From: Granulicella pectinivorans | Lineage (GTDB): Bacteria > Acidobacteriota > Terriglobia > Terriglobales > Acidobacteriaceae | Assembly (NCBI RefSeq): GCF_900114625.1 | Contig: NZ_FOZL01000001.1 | Coordinates: 1 to 64,000 of the forward strand | Direction: 5' to 3' | Length of the DNA stretch: 64,000 bases | In this document: positions 32,667-40,846 of the stretch, piece by piece | Numbering within the stretch: position 1 is the stretch's first letter | How the letters are laid out: each line of letters begins with the position of its first letter | Program-made: the position numbers and the translations under genes | Notes under the pieces: generated by a model | What the model was told of the DNA's origin: nothing | The model's database searches: none | The model's input: the letters and a program-made list of their open reading frames with translations, nothing else

Positions 32667-34742
32667 ATGGCTGAAAGCACTCCCCTTCCCTATCCGCAGG
32701 CACGCACGGTCGATCAGACAGACATCTACTTCGGCACACCGATCGCCGATCCGTACCGGTGGATGGAGGATTTGGATGCGCCCGAAGTCGCCGCCTGGGT
32801 GAAGGCCGAGAATGCCCTGACGCAGGGCTGGCTGAGCGAGGTTTCCGAACGCAATGCGCTGCGAACGCGACTGATGGAGTTGATCAATTACGAGCGGTTT
32901 ACGGCGCCTTCGCGGCGTGGGACGCGGTTCTTTTATACGCACAATACAGGGCTGCAGAACCATCCGGTGGTGTTCTGGCAGGAGGGCCTGGACGGGGAGC
33001 CGCAGGTGCTGATCGATCCGAATACGCTTTCGGCCGATGGGACGGTGGCACTTTCGGGTCGCAGGACGACCGACGACGGCAGCCTGACGGCCTACTCGCT
33101 GGCCGAGGCTGGATCGGACTGGATTACGTGGCGGGTGCGGGATGTGACGACGGGGCAGGATCTGCCGGATGTCGTGGCCTGGTCGAAGTTCAGCTCGGCG
33201 GCCTGGGTGAAGGACAACTCGGGGTTCTTTTACTCGGGCTATGGTGAGCCGACCGAGACGACGCTAAAGACCGCGAACTACTTCCACAAGGTCTTTTTTC
33301 ACGCGCTGGGTACGCCGCAGACGGAGGATGTGCTGGTCTTCGACCGGCCCGACGACAAGGAGCTGAACCTGCATGCGGAGGTGACCGACGACGGGCGCTA
33401 TCTGCTGATTGCACAGAGTCGGGGGACGAGTCCGAATAACCAGATCACGCTGATGGACCTTGCGACGAAGGAGGTGCATCCGCTGATTACGACGGAGGAG
33501 GCAGTCTTCGATCCGATCGACAATGTGGGGACGGTCTTCTTCTTTCGGACGACGCTGGACGCGCCGAAGGGGAAGGTGATCGCGATCGATCTGGCCGATC
33601 CGGCGCGGGAGCGATGGCAGACCTTGATTGCGGAGACGGAGAATCCGCTGGATACGGTTTCGCTGGTCAACCATCTCTTTATCGCGCAGTATCTTGCGGA
33701 TGCGCAGAGTCATGTGGAACTGCACCGGATGGACGGGACGCATGCGGGCACGCTGGCGTTGCCGGCGATCGGGACGGCCGGTGGGTTCGGCGGCGAACGT
33801 ACCGATACCGAGACCTTCTATACGTTTACCAACTTCAATACGCCGGCGACGGTGTATCGGCTGGACTTGACCACCCTTGGGAGCAGGATCTACCGGCAAC
33901 CGAAGCTGGCATACGATCCGGCGGCGTTTGCGACGAGCCAGGTGTTTGTCGAGAGCAAGGATGGGACGCGGGTGCCGCTATTTCTGACGCATCGGAAGGG
34001 CATGGCGCTCGACGGCACGAACCCCACGCTGCTGTACGGGTATGGGGGCTTCAACGTGACGCTGCAGCCGGCGTTCTCCCCGACCTACGTGCTGTGGATG
34101 GAGATGGGCGGCGTGTACGCGCAGGCTGGATTGCGCGGCGGCGGAGAGTACGGCGAGGCGTGGCATGAGGGCGGGATGAAGGCGAAGAAGCAGAACGTCT
34201 TCGACGACTTTATTGCGTGTGCGGAGTATTTGATCGCGAGCGGGTATACGAGTTCTCCGAAGCTGGCGATCCAGGGTGGGTCAAACGGAGGGCTCCTGGT
34301 GGCGGCGTGCGCGTTGCAGAGGCCGGATCTGTTTGGTGCAGCGATCGCGCAGGTGGGCGTGATGGATATGCTGCGGTTCGACAGGTTCACGATTGGGTGG
34401 GCGTGGAAGGCGGACTATGGCTCACCGTCGGAGAACGAGGACGAGTTCAGGGCGATCGTGAAGTATTCGCCGCTGCACAATGTGAACGCCGGTGTTGCGT
34501 ATCCGACGATGCTAATTACAACGGCGGATCACGACGATCGCGTGTTTCCGGCGCACAGCTTCAAGTTCGCGGCGACGATGCAGGCGGCAGGTGGGCCGAA
34601 TCCGGCGCTGATCCGCGTCGAGGTGCGCGCAGGACATGGGGCGGGGATGCCGCTTGGGAAGCGCGTGGAGATGATTGCGGATGAATATGCGTTTCTGGTG
34701 CGAGCGTTGAGGATGGAGTTCAGGCTTGAGACGCGAGCTTAG
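32667..34742 (+). CDS. prolyl oligopeptidase (peptidase family S9A)
   Basis: A 691-residue serine peptidase. The beginning DPYRWMEDLDAPEVAAW is typical of the family, followed by a seven-bladed propeller and a C-terminal alpha/beta-hydrolase domain. The catalytic set is Ser539 (GGSNGG), Asp in ADHDDRV near 623 and His in AGHGAG. It cleaves short peptides after proline. No signal peptide is present. Its 3' end overlaps the end of the convergent GT87 gene by 23 nt. Confidence 0.96.
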   Translation: MAESTPLPYPQARTVDQTDIYFGTPIADPYRWMEDLDAPEVAAWVKAENALTQGWLSEVSERNALRTRLMELINYERFTAPSRRGTRFFYTHNTGLQNHPVVFWQEGLDGEPQVLIDPNTLSADGTVALSGRRTTDDGSLTAYSLAEAGSDWITWRVRDVTTGQDLPDVVAWSKFSSAAWVKDNSGFFYSGYGEPTETTLKTANYFHKVFFHALGTPQTEDVLVFDRPDDKELNLHAEVTDDGRYLLIAQSRGTSPNNQITLMDLATKEVHPLITTEEAVFDPIDNVGTVFFFRTTLDAPKGKVIAIDLADPARERWQTLIAETENPLDTVSLVNHLFIAQYLADAQSHVELHRMDGTHAGTLALPAIGTAGGFGGERTDTETFYTFTNFNTPATVYRLDLTTLGSRIYRQPKLAYDPAAFATSQVFVESKDGTRVPLFLTHRKGMALDGTNPTLLYGYGGFNVTLQPAFSPTYVLWMEMGGVYAQAGLRGGGEYGEAWHEGGMKAKKQNVFDDFIACAEYLIASGYTSSPKLAIQGGSNGGLLVAACALQRPDLFGAAIAQVGVMDMLRFDRFTIGWAWKADYGSPSENEDEFRAIVKYSPLHNVNAGVAYPTMLITTADHDDRVFPAHSFKFAATMQAAGGPNPALIRVEVRAGHGAGMPLGKRVEMIADEYAFLVRALRMEFRLETRA

Positions 34743-35985
34743 CGTCCCACTCCTCCACCGGGAACGGATACTTGAGCGCGATGAAGAAGAGAGCGATCAG
34801 GACAAGCGCCTTGATCTGGCCGCCGTGCGACTGATGGCGATAGATGAATTCGGTCTCAGGTACGAAAAGGATAGCGAAGCAGACGAATGCCTCGACGAGC
34901 CCCTTGTACTCGCGTCCTGACTGCTTCGCAATCAGGGCGAAGATCACCAGGAGCGCCCAAGGCACGTAGAGATGGATGAGCGTGTAGTCAAACGAGGTGG
35001 GCGGCAGAAGGATGGAGGCAATACAGAGACTCAATACCTGGTTGAGCACTGGGAGTTTACGGATGCGAACGAAGTAGAGAATGAAGCCGGCAAGGGCCGC
35101 GAGGGGGAGATATGCCGTGAGGATCGGATCGAGTCCGGCTGATTGCAGGTGACGATAGAGCAACGTTTTAATGATGCCGAAGATTGAATGGTCAGATCCG
35201 GTTTCCGGATGAATTTGCAGCATTTCGATGGAGCGAAACTTGGCAATTGCCTGGTTGTTGAGCCGCAGTGATTCCGCCACGTGTGGGTACACGAGCCACA
35301 AGGATGGGGGCTGAATGAGGGCGGCGACGACAAAGCCAACGGTGAACGCACGGTATTGGCGCCGTGCTAGCAAAAGTCCAAGAAAGACGAAGGGAAAGAT
35401 CTTCATACCGCCAGCAATACCGAAACAGATGGCCGCAATGTAGCTGAGATCTTCGAAGAAGGCCCACACGCCCAGGGAAACAACAAGCCATACACATATC
35501 TCCATGTTGGCCTGCTTGATCTCAAACCAAAGCGGATAGGAGGTCACATACGCGGCAGAGAGAAGCATGATCGTGGCTTTTCGACTCAGCCCACGGGCGA
35601 TAAGGGCTCGACCGAAGAGGACCGCCGCAATAAGAAACGAGACCAGGATGAAGGTCAGGAAGATGACAAGGTCATAGGGCCGAAAGAGAAAGAAAAAGCG
35701 GTAAAGCACCGCAATGGGTGCTGGATACATACAAAGAGGATCTTTGAGGTCAGTGAAGAAGGCGAGGGTATGAAAGTGCGTGAAGCGAGGTCGCAGACTG
35801 ACAATGTCGGGAAAATATTCGTAGAGCAGCGGACTGCTGTAGGGACGGCCCCAGCGCAAGATAAACTTGCTGATGAATTCCACGGTGAGTGCAAGCAGCA
35901 GCAAGGAGGACGCAACTGCGGCGAAGATCCTCAATGGTCGTGGGTATTCGTTCAGGATGCGTATCCGCAGCGGTTCAATCGACAT
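34720..35985 (-). CDS. GT87/DUF2029 family membrane glycosyltransferase
   Basis: About 421 residues from the ATG at 35985 (GGAG 10 nt upstream). Around 10 TM helices follow, with the early loop LYEYFPDIVSLRPRF and DLKDPLCMYPAPIAVLYRF in the DUF2029/GT87 position. It should transfer a sugar from a polyprenyl-phosphate donor at the outer face of the membrane. The start overlaps the upstream GT2 gene by about 11 nt, so the two are translationally coupled and likely act in sequence. The base composition is lower in GC than the neighbouring peptidase gene. Confidence 0.86.
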   Translation of the reverse strand: MSIEPLRIRILNEYPRPLRIFAAVASSLLLLALTVEFISKFILRWGRPYSSPLLYEYFPDIVSLRPRFTHFHTLAFFTDLKDPLCMYPAPIAVLYRFFFLFRPYDLVIFLTFILVSFLIAAVLFGRALIARGLSRKATIMLLSAAYVTSYPLWFEIKQANMEICVWLVVSLGVWAFFEDLSYIAAICFGIAGGMKIFPFVFLGLLLARRQYRAFTVGFVVAALIQPPSLWLVYPHVAESLRLNNQAIAKFRSIEMLQIHPETGSDHSIFGIIKTLLYRHLQSAGLDPILTAYLPLAALAGFILYFVRIRKLPVLNQVLSLCIASILLPPTSFDYTLIHLYVPWALLVIFALIAKQSGREYKGLVEAFVCFAILFVPETEFIYRHQSHGGQIKALVLIALFFIALKYPFPVEEWDAKLASQA

Positions 35986-36925
35986 GCAGTTCGCGCTCCA
36001 CAATGGAGATAGACCTGTGCTTCATCTGGAGATACATGCGTCCGAGGTACTCCCCAAGAATTCCAAGGAGCATGGCGTTGATGCTGAGGGAGCCGAGGAT
36101 GAGGGTTGTAATCGTCGTGAAGCCGGCCGGCGCACGGAAGCCCACCGTGAAGTAGGCGATCAGGTAGCCGATGATGGCCAGAACCGTAACAAGCGATACC
36201 GTGACGCCGATGTACGTTCCGACACGCAAGGGAACGACGGACTGATTGATGATGCCGTCCAGAGCGAGCATCACATTGTCGTAGACGCTGAACTTGGTTT
36301 CGCCGATCGTTCTTGCTGCGCGTGCGTAGTCCACGCCAAGCTGCTTGAAACCAAGTGTCGCGATCGTTCCTCGCAGATAGGGTGTCGTGCCATGGTCCAT
36401 GGTACCAAGCTCTTGAATCACGCGTCTGCTGATGAGCCGAAAATCCCCTGCATTCTGGGGGATGTGATCCTCCGAAAGAAAGTCCACGATCCAGTAGAAG
36501 ACCCTGCGTGCAGCACGCCACTTCCAGCCCTCCACACGGCTCTTGCGAATGCCGTACACGACATCGTTGCCCTCGAGCCAATGATCGAGAAAGACCGGAA
36601 TCAACGAAGGAGGGTCCTGGAGATCACAATCCAGCTGAATGGCCGCGTCACCCGTGCATTTGAGATAAGCCGTCAGGATGGAACGCTGATAGCCAACGTT
36701 GCGAGAAAATCGATAGGCGCGGATCCTGGAGTCCGCGCGAGCCAATAGTCGCAGCATGTCAGGGGTCTTATCGGTACTATGGTTGTCCGTGAAGACGAAC
36801 TCAAAATCGAAGCGATCAGACAGAGTTGCGAGGATAGGGGTGACCGTCTCATACAAGGGAAGGAGATTGTCCTCCTCGTTATAGACAGGAATGATGAGGG
36901 AAACAAGGGGCTTGCCGTTAGCCAT
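35975..36925 (-). CDS. GT2 polyprenyl-phosphate glycosyltransferase (GtrB/ArnC-like)
   Basis: A 316-residue enzyme from the ATG at 36925 (GAGG about 12 nt upstream). It has LIIPVYNEEDNL near the start, QLDCDLQDPP with the DxD-type metal motif, NAGDFRLISRRV and two C-terminal TM helices (about 225-250 and 260-285) with LGILGEYLGRMYLQMKHR at the end, all typical of GtrB/PglC-partner DPM-like enzymes that load a sugar onto undecaprenyl phosphate. It lies between rmlC/rmlD-like genes and a coupled GT87. Confidence 0.93.
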   Translation of the reverse strand: MANGKPLVSLIIPVYNEEDNLLPLYETVTPILATLSDRFDFEFVFTDNHSTDKTPDMLRLLARADSRIRAYRFSRNVGYQRSILTAYLKCTGDAAIQLDCDLQDPPSLIPVFLDHWLEGNDVVYGIRKSRVEGWKWRAARRVFYWIVDFLSEDHIPQNAGDFRLISRRVIQELGTMDHGTTPYLRGTIATLGFKQLGVDYARAARTIGETKFSVYDNVMLALDGIINQSVVPLRVGTYIGVTVSLVTVLAIIGYLIAYFTVGFRAPAGFTTITTLILGSLSINAMLLGILGEYLGRMYLQMKHRSISIVERELHVD

Positions 36926-37007
36926 GGGTTCTGCGGGCCTCAGCGGAGTGGAATCTCTGCACAGCGAGCGTCGTGGAGTTTCTGCAGTATATAACACCCC
37001 CCCACGA

Positions 37008-37913
37008 TCACCCTGCAACGCCCTGCTCCCTTAGAGCTGAGCGCAGATCGTCAAAGCTTTCTGCGACCGTATGCATGGTCAGGTCGGGATGAAGACTCCT
37101 GAGTTTATCGATACGCAGGCCTGCATCCAAAGGACGCGGAGCCCGTTGACCAAGCGCTGTGGTGGATACGCCTTCGATGAGCGATGCATCCAGGCCCAGC
37201 TCTTCTGCGACACGGCGCGCAAACTCAAGGCGACTCAGCAACTCGGGTCCGCAGACATGAAAGATGCCGGAAGCACCACGTTCAACAAGGGTCTGGGTCA
37301 CGGTCGCAAGATCCACATTATAGGTTGGCGTGGAGACCTGATCGTTAGGCACACGCATTGTCTCCCCCGCCGCCAGCTTTCGCATCAGGCCATAGACGAA
37401 GTTCTTCCGCTCGCGGTCGAGACCGTACACGACGGTCGTACGCAGGATCAACGCGTCAGGGCAGGCTTCTCGAACGGCTAACTCGCCCCGCCATTTGCTG
37501 CTTCCGTAGACGCTCAGCGGGTGAGCGTCATCCTCTTCCAGATAGGGGCCACCCATTCCATCAAAGACATACTCCGTGGAGAAGTAGACAAACGGAATGC
37601 CACGTCGTGCAGCCACTACGGCGAGGGCGCCAGGTGCTTCTGTATTTACACGTGTGGCCAGTGCCTGCTGGTCTTCGCAGGCCTCGACGTTGGTCATTCC
37701 TGCAAGGCAAAAGATCGCATGCAGGGGAACACTCGCCAAAACGCGCTCTGCGTCATCCGCTGTCGCGATGGCGGCGAGATCAAGGGGTAGCCATCCCGGG
37801 ATTAAGTCCGCAGCGCGTGTTGTCGGAAGCGCATGGTCGCCAAGACGACTCAGCATCTGCCTTCCGATCTGGCCCGTCGCCCCAATGATCAGAGAGCGTG
37901 ACTGCTGCTTCAT
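37008..37913 (-). CDS. RmlD-like dTDP-4-dehydrorhamnose reductase family protein
   Basis: A 301-residue SDR of the RmlD substrate-binding branch: IIGATGQIGRQM at the N terminus, NTEAPG, FSTEYVFDG, the active-site YGSSKWRGE and RTTVVYG. It should reduce a 4-keto sugar linked to dTDP (or another nucleotide). It overlaps the RmlC-like gene by 4 nt and the GT2 gene follows after 82 nt. The glucose-1-phosphate thymidylyltransferase and 4,6-dehydratase genes are not in the window. Confidence 0.88.
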   Translation of the reverse strand: MKQQSRSLIIGATGQIGRQMLSRLGDHALPTTRAADLIPGWLPLDLAAIATADDAERVLASVPLHAIFCLAGMTNVEACEDQQALATRVNTEAPGALAVVAARRGIPFVYFSTEYVFDGMGGPYLEEDDAHPLSVYGSSKWRGELAVREACPDALILRTTVVYGLDRERKNFVYGLMRKLAAGETMRVPNDQVSTPTYNVDLATVTQTLVERGASGIFHVCGPELLSRLEFARRVAEELGLDASLIEGVSTTALGQRAPRPLDAGLRIDKLRSLHPDLTMHTVAESFDDLRSALREQGVAG

Positions 37914-38509
37914 TGCCTGGCCTCAAAGCGAAATGGGCTCTCAAACTCCGCAAATGGGATTAGTGCGCGGTCGCGAGCCGAGATGATGAGATCGTCCCCC
38001 GGCCATGGTGCGCCGAAGGAACTCCACAGGACGCCCTGATCGTGTACGGGATCATGCTCGGAAGTCACGTGATACATCACATCAGCAGGTCCATTGAGAA
38101 CCACAAAACCATGCGCAATTCCGCTTGGCAAGTAGACGGCGTTGTTCGCCTGCACGGAAAGCTCATAGACCGCATGCTCCCCGAATGTGGGGGAACCGAC
38201 TCTCAGATCGAGTGCGACGTCCCACACGGCACCGGAGACACAATACACCAGCTTCGCATGGTCGACCGGGGGAACCTGGAAATGCATCCCTCGCAAAACC
38301 CTGTCGTTCGAGACAGTATGAAAGGTCTCGACGAAATCCCCCCGTAGTCCCTGCCGCTCAAACGCGGAACGCTGCACTGTCTTTACAAACAGACCGCGAT
38401 CGTCCTCAAATGCAGGAAACTGAACGGAAAAACATCCGGGGAGTTGGCTCTCCGTAAAACAGAGGTTACGAGAGCGGGTGTTCTTTGGCGGAATTGCGAT
38501 GGATGACAT
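37910..38509 (-). CDS. RmlC-like dTDP-4-dehydrorhamnose 3,5-epimerase family cupin
   Basis: A 199-residue cupin: DDRGLFVKT, VLRGMHFQVPP with the catalytic-position His, VWDVALDLRVGSPTFG, IAHGFVVL and MYHVTSEHDP. All this matches RmlC. The C-terminal segment reads GVLWSSFGAPWP, where typical RmlC has an Asp-Pro after the Trp-Asn/Asp, so specificity may differ (3- or 5-epimerase only, or another keto-sugar). The start has no good ribosome binding site. It is divergent from the acyltransferase gene. Confidence 0.85.
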   Translation of the reverse strand: MSSIAIPPKNTRSRNLCFTESQLPGCFSVQFPAFEDDRGLFVKTVQRSAFERQGLRGDFVETFHTVSNDRVLRGMHFQVPPVDHAKLVYCVSGAVWDVALDLRVGSPTFGEHAVYELSVQANNAVYLPSGIAHGFVVLNGPADVMYHVTSEHDPVHDQGVLWSSFGAPWPGDDLIISARDRALIPFAEFESPFRFEARQ

Positions 38510-38657
38510 ATCGTCTTTGGATCATACAAAAGGAGCCAGGAGTTGCTTGCCTCTCTCGTGCGTCCCTGAGCGGCTTTCTGACCTGTTATATATACTCGTG
38601 CGTAAACGTCTCTACGTTGGAGTCTCCCTGCTTACATCGCACCCCATCGTTTCCGGC

Positions 38658-39827
38658 ATGCCGGATTCAGATTCGCCCTCCTTCTCACATCCGGCAATCG
38701 AGGATCCCGGACCAGTGAACCGCGTTTTCTACCCGGCTCTGGACGGCGTGCGAGCCCTGGCGTTTTTGATGGTCTTCGGCCAGCACTACTTCGGGCTGTC
38801 GTGGGGCTGGACGGGCGTCGATATTTTCTTCGTCCTCTCAGGTTTTCTGATCACGGGCATTCTTTTCGACACGAAGGAAAAGCCGCACCGTGTGTGGAAC
38901 TTCTATATCCGACGCACACTCCGGATCTTTCCGCTGTACTATGCGGCGTTCCTGCTCGTGCTGCTGACGTGGCCGCTTTTCAAGTGGCAGATCGATACGA
39001 CATGGCTCGTCTGGCCGGCTTATCTCGGCAACTTCGCGCGTTTTCTGCATCCTTACACCCCGGATTCTCCCCTGCAGCTTCTTGCCGATGCACAACCGCT
39101 AAGCCGGACCATTCATGGTCTTCGCCTTTACCTCGGCCACTTCTGGTCGCTGTGCGTGGAAGAGCAGTTCTACCTGCTATGGCCATGGGTGGTCTTCTGG
39201 GTGAAGGATCGCAAACGTCTGCTGTGGCTTTGCCTCGCGGTCGTCGTCCTGACTCCTGTTGCGCGCGCGATCGGGAACGACCGGCTGCCGGAGTTCATGC
39301 TGAATGGCGAGGTCCTCTATCGCGCCACGTTCTTCCGAGCCGACAGCCTTCTGCTGGGTGGCCTCCTTGCGCTGCTGCTGCGTGGAGGCCACGGTGCGGC
39401 GCTCTACAAGGCAGCTCGTGTCGTCTTCGCACTGTGTGTCGCGACAGTCATCGTCTGGCTTGTACTGAATCCGGACGCGCGCACGCTGCGTTACGACGAC
39501 TACCCGGACTGGAAGTTCACCTGGGGACTGACCTTCATCGATATCTTCGCTGCCGCGCTGATCGTGCTCGCCATCCAGCCGCGTTCGTGGACAAGCAGGA
39601 TCTTCTCTCCGGCACCCCTGCGGTGGATCGGTCGCATCAGCTACGGGGCCTACGTGCTGCATGATATTCCGAAGGCCTTCTACTACAAGGCCGTGAAGTC
39701 TATGCCCGGCAACAGCATGTTCAACGCATCCGTCCTTGGCCTGATCTGCACGCTTATCCTCGCGTCACTCAGCTTCCATTTCTTCGAATCACCGTTTATC
39801 CGCCTGAAGGAGCGGTGGACCAGGTAA
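38658..39827 (+). CDS. acyltransferase-3 family membrane protein (OafA-like)
   Basis: A 389-residue protein from the ATG at 38658, since the frame upstream is non-homologous. It begins FYPALDGVRALAFLMVFGQHYFG with the conserved His of the family, has FFVLSGFLITGILFD, FYIRRTLRIFPLYY and the CVEEQFYLLWPW signature, and about 10 TM helices. It should O-acylate an exported glycan or lipid. A second, more divergent member follows immediately, so the two may act on the same polysaccharide made by the adjacent GT2/GT87/Rml genes. Confidence 0.9.
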   Translation: MPDSDSPSFSHPAIEDPGPVNRVFYPALDGVRALAFLMVFGQHYFGLSWGWTGVDIFFVLSGFLITGILFDTKEKPHRVWNFYIRRTLRIFPLYYAAFLLVLLTWPLFKWQIDTTWLVWPAYLGNFARFLHPYTPDSPLQLLADAQPLSRTIHGLRLYLGHFWSLCVEEQFYLLWPWVVFWVKDRKRLLWLCLAVVVLTPVARAIGNDRLPEFMLNGEVLYRATFFRADSLLLGGLLALLLRGGHGAALYKAARVVFALCVATVIVWLVLNPDARTLRYDDYPDWKFTWGLTFIDIFAAALIVLAIQPRSWTSRIFSPAPLRWIGRISYGAYVLHDIPKAFYYKAVKSMPGNSMFNASVLGLICTLILASLSFHFFESPFIRLKERWTR

Positions 39828-39829
39828 GC

Positions 39830-40846
39830 ATGCAGCCCAAGGTCAATCTTGATGTGATGCGCTCGTTTGCCATTGGACTGGTCGTGCTGGACCATGTCCT
39901 GCTCGCTCAGAAGGTCGCCGTTGTGGGGCGATGGGAGCCGGCGTGGATTGGCGTCGCCGGGGTGTATATGTTCTTCGTGCACACTTGTCTGGTGCTGATG
40001 TGGTCTCTGGAACGCAAGCCGCACACGTTGGACTTTTATATTCGCCGCGGCTTCAGGATCTATCCGCTGGTATTGGTGGCCTTGTTGTTTGCGGTCGTGT
40101 TGCGGGCACCCGTGGGAGGAAGCCCCAACGATTTCTTCGTTGCCATCCATCCGGATCTCCAAACAATACTCTCGAACGGCACGCTGACGCAGAACCTCTT
40201 CGACCGGGATAACATCCTGGGCGTGCTGTGGTCGCTGCCGTTGGAGGTGGATATGTACCTCCTGCTGCCTGTGCTGTTCTTCTTTGTGCGCCGGAACTTC
40301 ACTCTTTGGCCTCTGCTTTTGTTCTGGGCGCTGGCGGCAGGGCTGAGCTTCAGGATGCTCGAGGACGGCAACCAGTTCGCCACGGTGATTCCGTGCTTTC
40401 TGCCCGGCGTGATGGCCTATGTCCTGTTTCGACGGGTGCGGCCACGCGCACCGGGATGGTTGTTTCCAGGGTTCCTGCTTCTGCTGACGGTATTGTTTAT
40501 GATGTGGCCTTCAGTGGGAGCTTCGTGGCCGCTTTGCCTTGCGCTTGGGATTGGTCTTCCCTTCTTTCATCCGATCAACTTCGGGCTTGTGGCGCGGGTA
40601 AGCCACGAGATAGCGAAGTACTCCTATGGGATCTACCTGAGCCATCCGTTTGCGCTTGTGTTCGGATTCTATGTGCTGGCTGGGCGGTCGCTGTGGATGC
40701 AGTTGGGCGTGACGATCGTGGCTATCGCGGTACTCTCAGTAGCGGCTTATCACCTGCTGGAGAAGCCGATGATCAACCTCGGAGCGAAGCTCGCGGCCAA
40801 GGCCGAAAAGCGCTACGAGCAGAAGCATCTGGACGCGTATCTCTAG
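39830..40846 (+). CDS. acyltransferase-3 family membrane protein
   Basis: A 338-residue protein with start ATG at 39830 (an in-frame GTG at 39815 overlaps the upstream stop). The family pattern is LDVMRSFAIGLVVLDHVLLA, FYIRRGFRIYPLV, LPLEVDMYLLLPVLF (weaker than the usual SVEEQFY) and SYGIYLSHP, with about 10 TM. It is a more divergent partner of the preceding acyltransferase, 2 nt apart. It converges with the RelA/SpoT gene and overlaps it by 4 nt. Confidence 0.85.
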   Translation: MQPKVNLDVMRSFAIGLVVLDHVLLAQKVAVVGRWEPAWIGVAGVYMFFVHTCLVLMWSLERKPHTLDFYIRRGFRIYPLVLVALLFAVVLRAPVGGSPNDFFVAIHPDLQTILSNGTLTQNLFDRDNILGVLWSLPLEVDMYLLLPVLFFFVRRNFTLWPLLLFWALAAGLSFRMLEDGNQFATVIPCFLPGVMAYVLFRRVRPRAPGWLFPGFLLLLTVLFMMWPSVGASWPLCLALGIGLPFFHPINFGLVARVSHEIAKYSYGIYLSHPFALVFGFYVLAGRSLWMQLGVTIVAIAVLSVAAYHLLEKPMINLGAKLAAKAEKRYEQKHLDAYL

